A stretch of DNA of 64,000 nt from Streptomyces pseudovenezuelae (GTDB lineage: Bacteria > Actinomycetota > Actinomycetes > Streptomycetales > Streptomycetaceae): assembly GCF_001513955.1 (NCBI RefSeq), contig NZ_KQ948146.1, positions 520,363 to 584,362 of the forward strand, in the 5' to 3' direction. The stretch's first letter is position 1, and every line of letters starts with the position of its first letter. The position numbers and the translations under genes were made by a program. The notes under the pieces are model-generated. The model did not search any database. It was not told where the DNA came from and worked only from the letters and a program-made list of their open reading frames with translations. Of the stretch, positions 11,430-20,395 are shown piece after piece.

Positions 11430-11538
11430 GGCGTGTCCTCCCACTGAGGCGGCGGTCGTCAGTCAGAGCCGCGGGTCCGGTGATTGATACAGCGCCAAAC
11501 CGGTGTGGCCTGCCACCTGGGCCACTACCATCCATGGA

Positions 11539-14145
11539 GTGACAGCGGGAAGCGACTCGGTTCTCGAACTGCTGCCGATGGTGTTCGCCGCGCCCAACCA
11601 GGCGCTGGCGAGGGCAGAGGAAGTACTCGGCTCGGATCCCTCACCGCTGCACGCCTCCGTCGCCCACCAGGTGATCGGCATCTGGCAGCGCGACTGGGGC
11701 GACCTGCGGCTCGCCCTGGACCATCTGCGCCGGGCCCGCGATCTCGGCGCGCGCTCGGAGTCGACCGACCGGGAGGCGGACGCGCTGGCCGCGCTCGGTG
11801 TGGCGCTGGTGCACGCGGGGCGCACCCGGCAGGGCCTGGAGTCGCTGGAGCGGGGCGTCGCGGTCAGCAGCGGGCACACCAGGGCGCAGGTCCTGTTCCG
11901 GCGGGCGTACGCCTCGTGGGTGCTCGGGCATCACCGGGCGGCGCTGGAGGACGTACGGCGGGCGGTTCCGGTGCTGCGGCAGGCCGGCGACGTGATCTGG
12001 ACGGCGCGGGCGCTGACCCTGCGGGCCACCGTGCATCTGGCGCTCGGGGCGGTGGAGCGGGCCGACGCCGACTTCACGGCGGCGGAGGCGCTGTGGGACA
12101 CCACGGGCCAGGAGCACGACAAGGCCGACGCGGTGGAGAGCCGGGGGCTGGCCGCCTACCGGTCGGGGGACATCCCGGCCGCGCTGCGGCTGCTCGACGA
12201 GGCGCAGGAGCGGTACGCCAAGCTCGGCACGCCGACGTTCATGCTCACCGTGCGGCGCTGCGAGGTCCTGATGGCCGCGGGGCTCGCCCCGGAGGCGCTC
12301 GCGGAGGCGGACGCGGCGATCAAGGTCCTCGACGGCATCGGCGGACAGTCCACCCGCAAGGCGGAGCTGCTGCTCGCCGCCGCGCGGGCGGCCCGGCACG
12401 CGGGGGACGCGCACACCGCGATCGCGCGCGCCGACATGGCGGTACGGCTGTTCGCCGGGCAGCGGCGCACCTGGTGGGAGACGCACGCCCGGCTGGTGCT
12501 GATCGAGGCACGGGTCGCCGCCGGGCGCGGCTCGGGCCGGCTGGTCGCGGACGCGGCGGCGGTCGCCGACCGGCTGGCCTCCTTCGGCGCGCCCGCCGCC
12601 CCGGAGGCCTCGCTGCTGGCGGGCCGTATCGCGCTCGGGCTGGGGTGGCAGGACGATGCGCGACGGCATCTTGAGGTGGCCGCCCGCAGCCGGCACAGCG
12701 GGCCGCCGCTGGCGCGGATGACGGGATGGGCGGCGCGGGCGCTGTGGGCGCGGGCCGCGGGGTCGGACCGGCGGGTGCTGGAGGCCTGTCGCCGCGGTCT
12801 GGACGTGCTCGACGATCACCGTACGACCCTGGGTGCTTCGGAACTGCGGGCCCGGGCCACCGCGCAGGGCGCCGAGCTCGCCGGGCTCGCCGCGCGGGCC
12901 TCCCTCAGGTCGGGCGGGCCCCGGCGGCTGCTGGTGTGGAGCGAGCGCTGGCGGGCCACCGTGCTGTCCGCGCCGCCGACCCGCCCGCCGGCCGACCCGG
13001 CGCTGCTCAGCGACCTCACCGCCTTCCGGGAGATAGCGGCCCGCGCGGAGGGGGCCCGGATGGAGGGCCGGCCGGTGCCGACGCTGGAACGTGAACAGCG
13101 GCGCCTGGAACGGGAGATCCGCTCCCGGAGCCTCCATGAGCGCGGCGACGCGTCCGGCGACGGCTACCGCTTCGACCCCGGCAGGCTGCTGGAGCGGCTC
13201 GGTGACGAGGTGCGGCTGGTCGAACTCGCCGTGCTCGACGGGCGGGTCCAGGTGCTGCTGTGCGCGCAGGGGCGGGTGCGGAGGTTCGAGGCCGGACTGC
13301 TGGCGGACGCCGAGCGTGAGGCGGAGCACGTCCAGGCGGGGCTCAGGAGACTGGCCCACCCCGGGGCGGAGGCCCGGCTTCCGGTGGTGGAGGCGGCCGG
13401 GCGGCGGCTGGAGGAACTGCTGCTCGGGCCGGCCGCGGCGCAGCTCGGGTCCGGACCGGTCGTGGTGGTGCCGCCGGGGCGGCTGCACCAGGTGCCGTGG
13501 GCGCTGCTGCCCTCGCTGCGGGAGCGGGTGTTCAGCGTGTCGCCGTCGGCGAGCAGCTGGCTGCGGGCGAGGGAGACCGCGCCGCCGCCGAGCGGACGCC
13601 AGGTACTCGTCCGCGGGCCGGGGCTCGCGACCGGCGGCGCCGAGGTACCCGAACTCGCCGGGCGCAACGGCTCGGCGACCGTTCTGGAGCACGACGAGGC
13701 ACGTGTGCCGCGGGTGCTGGAGGAACTGGACGGGGCGGCGCTGGCGCACATCGCCGCGCACGGCACGTTCCGTGCGGACAGTCCGCTGTTCTCGTCCTTG
13801 CGGATGGCCGACGGGCCGCTCATCGTCCACGACTTCGAGCGTCTGGACCGCAGCCCGTACCGGATCATCCTGTCCTGCTGCGACACCGCCCGGTTCGCCT
13901 CGGTCGGCGCGGACGAACTGCTCGGCCTGGTCACCGCGCTGCTGCCGCTGGGCACGGCGGGAGTGGTGGCGTGCAGCGCACCGGTCAACGACGAGGCGGT
14001 GGTGCCGCTGATGCTCACGCTGCACAAAGGGCTCGGTGCGGGGGCGTCCATGGCGGAGGCGCTGCGCGACGCGCGGGCCGCGCTGCCGGGGGACTCGGTG
14101 CATCAGGCGACGGGGTGGGCGTTCTCGGCGTTCGGGGCTGCGTGA
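11539..14145 (+). CDS. TPR-CHAT protease (caspase-like)
   Basis: 868 residues from GTG 11539; a GTG at 11503 in the same frame is an alternative and neither has a strong ribosome binding site. Residues ~1-450 are alanine-rich helical repeats of TPR type. The C-terminal ~300 residues form a CHAT domain with the caspase-like dyad visible as H741 (HIAAHGTF) and C781 (ILSCCDT), followed by the usual GVVACSAPVNDEAV. CHAT proteases are relatives of separase and caspases that act in signalling and immune-type systems. It is divergently transcribed from the subtilase/sigma operon across ~110 bases. Substrate unknown; the neighbouring subtilase or small protein are candidates by proximity only. Confidence 0.92.
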   Translation: MTAGSDSVLELLPMVFAAPNQALARAEEVLGSDPSPLHASVAHQVIGIWQRDWGDLRLALDHLRRARDLGARSESTDREADALAALGVALVHAGRTRQGLESLERGVAVSSGHTRAQVLFRRAYASWVLGHHRAALEDVRRAVPVLRQAGDVIWTARALTLRATVHLALGAVERADADFTAAEALWDTTGQEHDKADAVESRGLAAYRSGDIPAALRLLDEAQERYAKLGTPTFMLTVRRCEVLMAAGLAPEALAEADAAIKVLDGIGGQSTRKAELLLAAARAARHAGDAHTAIARADMAVRLFAGQRRTWWETHARLVLIEARVAAGRGSGRLVADAAAVADRLASFGAPAAPEASLLAGRIALGLGWQDDARRHLEVAARSRHSGPPLARMTGWAARALWARAAGSDRRVLEACRRGLDVLDDHRTTLGASELRARATAQGAELAGLAARASLRSGGPRRLLVWSERWRATVLSAPPTRPPADPALLSDLTAFREIAARAEGARMEGRPVPTLEREQRRLEREIRSRSLHERGDASGDGYRFDPGRLLERLGDEVRLVELAVLDGRVQVLLCAQGRVRRFEAGLLADAEREAEHVQAGLRRLAHPGAEARLPVVEAAGRRLEELLLGPAAAQLGSGPVVVVPPGRLHQVPWALLPSLRERVFSVSPSASSWLRARETAPPPSGRQVLVRGPGLATGGAEVPELAGRNGSATVLEHDEARVPRVLEELDGAALAHIAAHGTFRADSPLFSSLRMADGPLIVHDFERLDRSPYRIILSCCDTARFASVGADELLGLVTALLPLGTAGVVACSAPVNDEAVVPLMLTLHKGLGAGASMAEALRDARAALPGDSVHQATGWAFSAFGAA

Positions 14146-14196
14146 CGGCCGCGAAGTGCGATCGCAGTGCGTGGAGTTGTGGAGCGCGTGAGGTGT

Positions 14197-14242
14197 GGGG
14201 CGGCCTGACCCCTCCCCCGAATACTGGGGGTCAGACCGCCCC
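14197..14242. terminator. Bidirectional hairpin terminator
   Basis: Left arm 14197-14212 and right arm 14227-14242 form a 16-base inverted repeat (GGGGCGG...CTGACCCC / GGGGTCAG...CCGCCCC) with one mismatch position and a 14-base loop, between the convergent CHAT and LuxR genes. Confidence 0.8.
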
Positions 14243-14257
14243 GGTCCGGGATACGGC

Positions 14258-16177
14258 TCAGGCCGGCTGTGCCTCCGGCAGCTCCACCAGGCACGGCAGG
14301 GCGTCGCGATCGCTCGCGCCGAGGCGGGCGTACGCGCTGTAGAGGTGGTTGCCGACCGTACGGACGGACAGGGTGAGCCGCTCGGCGATCTGGCGGTTGC
14401 TCAGTCCGGCGGCCGCGAGGGTGACGATCTGCCGCTGGCGGACGGTGAGTTCGCCGAGGACCAGCCCGGACAGGGCCGGGGTCCGGGCGCCCTGACAGCG
14501 GCGGGCCAGGGCGACGGCGCGGGTGCGCGAGGTGCGGGCGGCGCTCGGGTCGCGGTGCGCCCCGACGGCCTGGGCGTACGCCTCGGCCGCGAAGAGCAGG
14601 AACCCACGCTCCTCCAGCGCCCGGGCCGCGCGGTCGAGGGCGGGGCCGTCGCCTCCGGCGAGCGCCTCGGCGTGGGCGGCGAAGACGCCCGTCAGCCGGC
14701 CGACGGCCCGCTCGGGCGCGCCGAGGCGGACGGCGTCGTACGGCTCCTCCCCGACCGTGCGGAGGGCCGCGTCGAGATCACCGCGGGCGGCGGCCCACCA
14801 GGTGACGGCCGAGCCGTGCGCGCCCTCCCCCGAGCCGGCGGCGCCGCCGGGACGGGTGGAACGAGTCGGGGTGACGGTGCGTCGACCGCCCCGCGGCTCG
14901 GTCGAGGAGCTGGGCTCACGGCGGTCGTCGGTGGCCGCGCCGGGCGGGCTCACCGCATACGCCGTCTCTCCCGACTGCGCTGCCGCCAGGCCGAGTTCGA
15001 GGTGGCAGGCCGGGGCGTCGGGGTCGCTCCGCAGTCCCTCCGCGGCCCAGGCCGCGGCCTCCCGCAGCTCACCTCGCAGACGGGCGAACCGGGCTCGTAC
15101 GGCGGCGTGCCGGGCCGGGACGCCGGAGCACTCGTCCACGAGCCACTCCCCCACCGGGGCCGGCACGGCTCGTACGTCCGTCCCGGCGATCGCCCGGGTC
15201 AGGGTGGCCGTCTCGGTCTCCAGGGCGACCGCGCAGCTGTCCGGGGTCCGGGCCAGGCGCCGGGCCCGCAGGCGTCCGGCGACGGCCCGCAGCACCGGAC
15301 CGTGCAGGGGCTCGGCGAGACGGGCGGCACCCTGCTCGTCGACGTGGACCAGCCCGTCGGCCTCCAGGACTTCGAGGGCGCCGAGGTCGAGGGTGTCGGC
15401 GTCCCTTGGGAGCGGCTCGGAGAAAGCCAGGCGGTCCAGGGTCTCCCGCTCCCCGCGACCGGTGCGGTCGAGGAGAGGCGCGGCACGCTCGCGTACGGTC
15501 GCGGTGACCGGCACCGGGCCGCGCCACGCCCACTCGGCCGAGCCCGGGGCCCGGTGCAGCGGCTCCCGCTCGCGCACCGCGTCCACCAACTCGCGCAGCA
15601 GGCGCAGATCGCCCCGGCACAGGCGGTGCAGCCGGTTGACGGTGAGGGCTTCCGGACCGCCGGCGCCGGCCGCGAGCAGCTGCGCGGTCTCCTCGCGGGG
15701 CAGCGGCTCCAGGGCGAGGCGCGGCAGGAGCTCGCCGGTCCACAGCCGGGAGATCGCGTCCGGCACCCGTGCGCCGTCGGTGGCGACGACCAGGAGCCGG
15801 GTGCGGCCGTGCACCACGAGCTGGTGGACCAGGGCAGCCGAGACGTCGTCCAGCAGATGGGCGTCGTCGACGAGCAGCAGCCGTACGGACGACAGGAGTT
15901 GGACCGCCCGGTGCAGGGACACGGTCTCCGGGAGGAGATGCGCGAAGGCGGCGAACGGGAGCCCGCCGGTCCCCGGTGTGCCCGCCACCCGGGCGCAGTC
16001 CGTGCCGTGTACGGCCTCCGTGACGAGCCGGGTCTTGCCGCGGCCCGCGGGACCGGTCACCACCATGCCCTGCCGTCCCCCGGCGACGGACCCGCGCACC
16101 AGCTCCAGTTCGTCCTCGCGCCCGGTGAACGGCCAGGGCAGCTCCAGGGTCTTCGCGTCCCGTTCGAAAGTCGTCAC
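14258..16177 (-). CDS. LuxR-family regulator with AAA-type ATPase (compact LAL)
   Basis: 639 residues from ATG 16177. The N-terminal ATPase has Walker A GPAGRGKT (42-49) and a Walker B-like RLLLVDDAH (~99-107). The C-terminal LuxR helix-turn-helix begins around residue 575 (ELTVRQRQIVTLAAAGLSNR). At 639 residues it is much shorter than the ~900 of typical LAL/MalT regulators. Residues ~405-450 are a low-complexity stretch rich in Pro, Thr, Ser, Arg and Gly where helical repeats would be expected. It probably regulates the divergent metzincin gene or the CHAT locus. Stimulus unknown. Confidence 0.9.
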   Translation of the reverse strand: MTTFERDAKTLELPWPFTGREDELELVRGSVAGGRQGMVVTGPAGRGKTRLVTEAVHGTDCARVAGTPGTGGLPFAAFAHLLPETVSLHRAVQLLSSVRLLLVDDAHLLDDVSAALVHQLVVHGRTRLLVVATDGARVPDAISRLWTGELLPRLALEPLPREETAQLLAAGAGGPEALTVNRLHRLCRGDLRLLRELVDAVREREPLHRAPGSAEWAWRGPVPVTATVRERAAPLLDRTGRGERETLDRLAFSEPLPRDADTLDLGALEVLEADGLVHVDEQGAARLAEPLHGPVLRAVAGRLRARRLARTPDSCAVALETETATLTRAIAGTDVRAVPAPVGEWLVDECSGVPARHAAVRARFARLRGELREAAAWAAEGLRSDPDAPACHLELGLAAAQSGETAYAVSPPGAATDDRREPSSSTEPRGGRRTVTPTRSTRPGGAAGSGEGAHGSAVTWWAAARGDLDAALRTVGEEPYDAVRLGAPERAVGRLTGVFAAHAEALAGGDGPALDRAARALEERGFLLFAAEAYAQAVGAHRDPSAARTSRTRAVALARRCQGARTPALSGLVLGELTVRQRQIVTLAAAGLSNRQIAERLTLSVRTVGNHLYSAYARLGASDRDALPCLVELPEAQPA

Positions 16178-16192
16178 GGAAGCTAGAGCGGC

Positions 16193-16227
16193 GCTACTCA
16201 GTCCTGATACAGGGGGACTTGAGTAGC
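16193..16227. promoter_or_regulatory. Inverted repeat between LuxR and metzincin genes
   Basis: GCTACTCA (16193-16200) and TGAGTAGC (16220-16227) form a perfect 8-bp inverted repeat 19 bases apart in the divergent gap. It is a plausible regulator operator, possibly for the LuxR protein encoded next to it. Confidence 0.4.
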
Positions 16228-16272
16228 CCCCGACTCAGGCGCCCCCGGACGCCCGACGGCACGCTGAACCCC

Positions 16273-17358
16273 ATGACCGCACGCTACTGCTCCCTCGCGC
16301 AGCAGTCGGCTCCGGCGTTCGCGCCGGGACTGGCCGCCGAGCGGCTGAGTGCGCTCATCGGCGGCTGCCGGATGTGGCTCAACAGCACGGTCCTGCACTA
16401 CTGCTTCTTCGACGGCGACGCCGACGGGTCGGTCATTCCGGTTCCGGGGACCGGCCAGTCCCGTCGGGTGTCGTGGGTGGGCGCCGAGGAGCAGCGGGAC
16501 GTGGTCCGTGCGTGCTTCCAGGAGTGGCAGGACCTCGGGATCGGGGTGCGATTCGCCGAGGTCGGCGACCGTTCGGAGGCCGAGCTGCGCATCGGCTTCC
16601 AGATCGGCGACGGCTCCTGGTCGGCCGTGGGCAAGGACGCGCTCCTGGTCGGTCTGAACGAGCGCACCATGAATTTCGGCTGGGACCTGACCGCGCCCGG
16701 GGAGCGCGGGACGGCCCTGCACGAGATCGGGCACGCGCTCGGCATGCTGCACGAGCACCAGAGCCCGTTCGCCGGGATCCACTGGGACGACGAGGCCGTC
16801 TACGCCGATCTGGCGGGCCCGCCGAACTTCTGGAGCCGGGACCGGACGGGCTTCAACATCCTGCGCAAGCTGGACCCGGACGAGGTCAACGGCCCCGTCT
16901 GGGACCCCCAGTCGATCATGGAGTATCCCTTCGAGGCGGGGCTCATCCTGGAGCCCGAGCAGTACCGTGCGGGCCTCAACCCGCCCGGCACGCTGTCGGC
17001 CGCCGACAAGGAGTACGTGCTGCGCTGGTACCCGCCGACCGAGCCGACCCGGCCGCCGGCGCTGGTGCCCTTCCGGTCCGCGCCGCTCGGGCTCGGCCCG
17101 GGTGAGCAGGCCGACTTCACCGTGGAACCGCCGGAGACCCGCGAGTACGCCGTGGGCACGTTCGGCGACGGCGACACCGTCGTGGTGGTCTTCGAGGAGC
17201 GGGACGGGGAACCCCGCTACCTCTGCGGCCGGGACGACGGAGGCACCCCGCACAACGCCACACTCAAGGCCCGTCTGGTGAAGGGCCGCCGCTACTTCGT
17301 CCGTGTGCGCCTGTACTCCGCGTGGGGTTCGGGGGAAACCGCGGTCATGTGCTGGTGA
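16273..17358 (+). CDS. Metzincin (M12-like) zinc metallopeptidase
   Basis: 361 residues from ATG 16273; a TTG at 16219 in frame would add 18 residues, and neither start has a classic ribosome binding site. The metzincin zinc motif is complete: H150-E151-x2-H154-x5-H160-E161 (HEIGHALGMLHEH), with the Met-turn at SIMEYPF (M216), as in astacins and related M12 peptidases. Residues ~270-361 look like a beta-rich domain resembling bacterial pre-peptidase C-terminal (PPC) domains. No signal peptide is seen, which is unusual for a metzincin. It is divergent from the LAL regulator and close to the CHAT/subtilase locus. Confidence 0.88.
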   Translation: MTARYCSLAQQSAPAFAPGLAAERLSALIGGCRMWLNSTVLHYCFFDGDADGSVIPVPGTGQSRRVSWVGAEEQRDVVRACFQEWQDLGIGVRFAEVGDRSEAELRIGFQIGDGSWSAVGKDALLVGLNERTMNFGWDLTAPGERGTALHEIGHALGMLHEHQSPFAGIHWDDEAVYADLAGPPNFWSRDRTGFNILRKLDPDEVNGPVWDPQSIMEYPFEAGLILEPEQYRAGLNPPGTLSAADKEYVLRWYPPTEPTRPPALVPFRSAPLGLGPGEQADFTVEPPETREYAVGTFGDGDTVVVVFEERDGEPRYLCGRDDGGTPHNATLKARLVKGRRYFVRVRLYSAWGSGETAVMCW

Positions 17359-17413
17359 CAGCACGGACAGGCCGCACGGGCGAGGCTGGACCACAGTCCG
17401 GCGCCGGGGGAAC

Positions 17414-17459
17414 GGCCGGAAGTACGTAGCCTTCGGGGGAGGGACACGTACTTCCGGCC
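17414..17459. terminator. Bidirectional hairpin terminator
   Basis: Perfect 14-bp inverted repeat GGCCGGAAGTACGT / ACGTACTTCCGGCC (17414-17427 and 17446-17459) with an 18-base loop, between the convergent metzincin and flavin monooxygenase genes. Confidence 0.8.
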
Positions 17460-17479
17460 ACACCGCGTTCCGCGCGGGA

Positions 17480-18850
17480 TCAGGCCACCCGCCGGGCGCT
17501 GTCGTCGTCTGGGTGCGCGAGGCCGAGCTGGTGGCGCAGGGTCGGGCCCTCGTACTCGGTGCGGAAGACGCCCTGTTCCTGGAGGAGCGGTACGACCTTG
17601 TCGGCGAAGGCGTCGAGGCCGGTCGGGGTGATGTGCGGGACCAGGATGAAGCCGTCGCTCGCGTCGCTCTGGACGTACTCGTTGATGGTGCGCGCGATGG
17701 TCTGGGGCGAGCCGATGAAGTTCTGCCGGTTGCCGGTGTGGATGACCAGGTCGCGGATGGACCAGTGGTGGGCGGCGGCCAGTTCGCGCCATTCCCGGGC
17801 GGTGGCCAGCGGGTCGCGGTACATGCGGACCTGGGCGCGGCCCTTGGCGATGTGGTGGTCGCTGACGTCCGGGTCGATGTCGGGGAGCGGGCCGTCGGGG
17901 TCGTACGACGACAGGTCCCGGTTCCAGACGAACTCCAGGTGCTTGAGGGCGGTGGCCCCGCTGACCTGCCGGCGCCGGACGATCCGCGCGAGTTCCTCGG
18001 CCTCGGCGTCGGTGTCCGCGAGGGCGAAGGAGGCGGCGGGCAGGATCAGCAGCTGGTCGGGGGTGCGGCCGTACTTGGCGAGGCGGTTCTTGACGTCGGT
18101 GTAGAAGGCGCGGCCCTCGTCGAGAGTGGCGTGGCGGCTGAAGATGGCGTCGGCGGCGGAGGCCGCGAACTCTCGGCCCTCCTCGGAGTCGCCCGCCTGG
18201 AAGACGACCGGACGGCCCTGCGGGGAGCGCGGGACGTTGAACCGGCCGTGGATGTCGAAGTGTTGGCCGGTATGGACGAAGGAGCCCGCCCTCGCGTCCC
18301 GCAGGAACTCGCCCGAGGCCTGGTCGGCGAGGATCTCGTCGCCGTGCCAGGAGTCGAAGAGCTCCTGAGCGGTGGCGAGGAACTCCTTGGCGCGGGAGTA
18401 GCGCTCCTCCTGCGGGAGGAAGCCGCCGCGGCGGAAGTTCTCGCCGGTGAAGGCGTCCCAGGAGGTGACCACGTTCCAGGCGGAGCGGCCGCCGGAGAGG
18501 TGGTCGAGGCTGGCGAACTGGCGGGCCACCTCGTAGGGCTCGTTGAAGGTGGAGTTGATGGTGCCGGTCAGGCCGAGGTGTTCGGTGACGGCGGCCAGCG
18601 CGGCGAGGACCGTGAAGGTGTCGGGGCGGCCCACGACGTCCAGGTCGTAGATCCGGCCGCCGTGTTCGCGCAGGCGCAGGCCCTCGGCGAGGAACAGGAA
18701 GTCGAACTTGGCGCGTTCGGCGGTCCGCGCGAAGTGCGCGAAGGAGGCGAACTCTATGTGGCTGCCGGCCTCGGGGTCGCTCCACACGGTGGTGTTGTTG
18801 ACGCCGGGGAAGTGGGCGGCCAGGTGGATCTGCTTCAGGGGCCTGGACAT
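17480..18850 (-). CDS. FMN-dependent monooxygenase, NtaA/SnaA/DszA type
   Basis: 456 residues from ATG 18850. This is a bacterial luciferase-like TIM-barrel flavin monooxygenase, with the NtaA/SnaA/SoxA(DszA) family hallmarks: IHLAAHFPGVNNTTVW at the N-terminus, DFLFLAEGLRLREH, NSTFNEPYEVARQFASLDHL and SGGRSAWNVVTSW. Members use reduced FMN and O2 to cleave C-S or C-N bonds in sulfones, nitrilotriacetate or S-substituted cysteines. It lies 21 bases downstream of a second flavin monooxygenase, and the pair is headed by a sulfur-type leader peptide, so a role in organosulfur use is likely. The exact substrate cannot be told. A separate flavin reductase is needed but is not encoded nearby. Confidence 0.92.
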   Translation of the reverse strand: MSRPLKQIHLAAHFPGVNNTTVWSDPEAGSHIEFASFAHFARTAERAKFDFLFLAEGLRLREHGGRIYDLDVVGRPDTFTVLAALAAVTEHLGLTGTINSTFNEPYEVARQFASLDHLSGGRSAWNVVTSWDAFTGENFRRGGFLPQEERYSRAKEFLATAQELFDSWHGDEILADQASGEFLRDARAGSFVHTGQHFDIHGRFNVPRSPQGRPVVFQAGDSEEGREFAASAADAIFSRHATLDEGRAFYTDVKNRLAKYGRTPDQLLILPAASFALADTDAEAEELARIVRRRQVSGATALKHLEFVWNRDLSSYDPDGPLPDIDPDVSDHHIAKGRAQVRMYRDPLATAREWRELAAAHHWSIRDLVIHTGNRQNFIGSPQTIARTINEYVQSDASDGFILVPHITPTGLDAFADKVVPLLQEQGVFRTEYEGPTLRHQLGLAHPDDDSARRVA

Positions 18851-18871
18851 GGCTGCGGGGGTCCTTCCGGC

Positions 18872-20074
18872 TCAGGCGGACGTGGCGGCGTAGCGGTTGG
18901 CGGGGCGGCGGAAGCCCAGGAGTCCGCGCAGGGTGCCGGACTCGTACGCGGTGCGGAAGGCGCCCCGGCGCTGGAGCTCGGGGACCAGGCCGCGGGTGAT
19001 CGCCGGGAGGTCGTGGCCGAGGACCGCGGGCCGCAGCCGGAAGCCGGTGAGCCCGGCCTCTCGGAACTCGGTGAGCAGGTCGGCGAGTTGGGCGGGGGTG
19101 CCGGTGAAGACCCGGGCGTCGCTGCGGTACGGCTCCCCCGCGAGCGTGTCGAGTCGGTCCCTGCGGGCGGCGGCCTCGGCGGGGTCGTCGTCGAGGAAGA
19201 CCTCCATGTCACCGAAGAGGTGCAGGAGTTCACCGGATCGTCCCGCCGACTCCTGTTCGGCGCGGATCTCGGCGACGATCGCTCGGGCCTGGTCGGTGTC
19301 CTGCGGGGTGATGTGGCCGATGTCGGCCTGGCGGGCGATGAACCGGTAGGGGACGCTCTGGTGGCCGAGGGCGGTGACCAGTGGCTGGCCCTGCGGCGGG
19401 CGGGGTGTGATGGAGGGCCCCTTGACGCTGAAGTGCTTTCCCTCGAAGTCGATGTGGTGCAGCTTGTCCCGGTCGACGAAGCGGCCGGTGGCGGCGTCGC
19501 GGATCTCGGCGTCGTCCTCCCAGCTGTCCCAGAGGCGGCGCACGGCCTCCACGTGGTCGGCGGCCTCGTCGAAGAGGTCGGCCACCACCGGGCTGTCGTA
19601 GGTCTCGATCCGGGGGACGGTGCGGCGGCCGAAGTGCGCGGCCTCGTTCGGGCGGGCGGTGATCTGCACGCGCAGGCCCGCCCGGCCGGTGCTGACGTAG
19701 TCGAGCGTCGCGATGGCCTTGGAGAGGTGGAAGGGCTCGGTGTGGGTGACCACCGCGGTCGGGACCAGGCCGATGTGCCGGGTGAGCGGGGCGACGCGGG
19801 AGGCGATCAGGACGGCGTCGAGCCGGCCGCGGACCTGGTCGGTGCGCTCGTCCGGGTCGAGGGCGTGCGAGGACTGGGGGCCCAGGCCGTCCTCGATGGT
19901 GACGAAGTCCAGCAGGCCGCGCTCGGCCTCGGCGACCAGGTCGGCCCAGTATCCGGCGGTGAACAGTTCACGGGGGCGGGCCACCGGCTCGCGCCAGGAG
20001 GCGGGGTGCCAGCCGGTGCCGTCCAGGGCGACGGCGAGGTGCAGCGCGGAGGAAAGCGCAGGAGAAGGGGACAC
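18872..20074 (-). CDS. LLM-class flavin-dependent monooxygenase
   Basis: 400 residues from ATG 20074. Luciferase-like fold: LHLAVALDGTGWHPASW at the start, DFVTIEDGLG, then IGLVPTAVVTHTEPFHLSKA and LDYVSTGRAGLRVQ. It is more distant from DszA than its downstream partner. First structural gene after the leader peptide ending at 20159, with an 84-base gap. Together the two monooxygenases probably act on related organosulfur or S-substituted compounds during sulfur limitation. A role in cysteine-adduct salvage, as for YxeK-like enzymes, is an alternative. Confidence 0.88.
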   Translation of the reverse strand: MSPSPALSSALHLAVALDGTGWHPASWREPVARPRELFTAGYWADLVAEAERGLLDFVTIEDGLGPQSSHALDPDERTDQVRGRLDAVLIASRVAPLTRHIGLVPTAVVTHTEPFHLSKAIATLDYVSTGRAGLRVQITARPNEAAHFGRRTVPRIETYDSPVVADLFDEAADHVEAVRRLWDSWEDDAEIRDAATGRFVDRDKLHHIDFEGKHFSVKGPSITPRPPQGQPLVTALGHQSVPYRFIARQADIGHITPQDTDQARAIVAEIRAEQESAGRSGELLHLFGDMEVFLDDDPAEAAARRDRLDTLAGEPYRSDARVFTGTPAQLADLLTEFREAGLTGFRLRPAVLGHDLPAITRGLVPELQRRGAFRTAYESGTLRGLLGFRRPANRYAATSA

Positions 20075-20158
20075 GGAAGGGTGCCTTCCTGAAGATCCGT
20101 ACGGGGGCGCCGGCCCGTGGGTGGGCAGGGCACGGCGGCGGGGCGGGCGGGTGACGGG

Positions 20159-20245
20159 TCAGGAACGACAGAGCGCGGCGGACACGCGCTGGAGATCGAT
20201 GTGGGGCCGGGAGTGGAGGTGGACGGAGCGGAGTGTGTGCGGCAC
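20159..20245 (-). CDS. Leader peptide of sulfur type (28 aa), upstream of monooxygenases
   Basis: GTG 20245 is preceded by GAGGAGGGG six bases upstream, a near-ideal ribosome binding site. The 28-residue product ends HSRPHIDLQRVSAALCRS, matching the short actinobacterial 'putative leader peptides' with the R-x-H-[IV]-D-L-x-R-V-x-[AS]-x-C core that sit upstream of sulfur-assimilation genes. The Cys codon near the end would allow ribosome-mediated sensing of cysteine supply. A regulatory role is inferred, not shown. Confidence 0.8.
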   Translation of the reverse strand: MPHTLRSVHLHSRPHIDLQRVSAALCRS

Positions 20246-20395
20246 GCCCGTCCCCTCCTCCTTCTGGGCGCGCGAGGGCGCCCGGCGGATCTCGTCGTCG
20301 GCCACAACGCCCTGTCCTCGCGGGGGGGGGCTCGGCCCGCGCGGCCACCGGTGTCGGGGTCCTGTCGACGCCCGCTCCCGCACGCGGAACGGTCC

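Noticed and set aside
14195..16186. Forward frame opposite the LuxR regulator
   Set aside because: Shadow of the 14258-16177 gene; no ribosome binding site or family features.
8867..17358. Gasdermin-type or other pore-forming effector expected beside CHAT proteases
   Set aside because: No small protein with pore-former character is present; the neighbours are proteases, a sigma factor and regulators.
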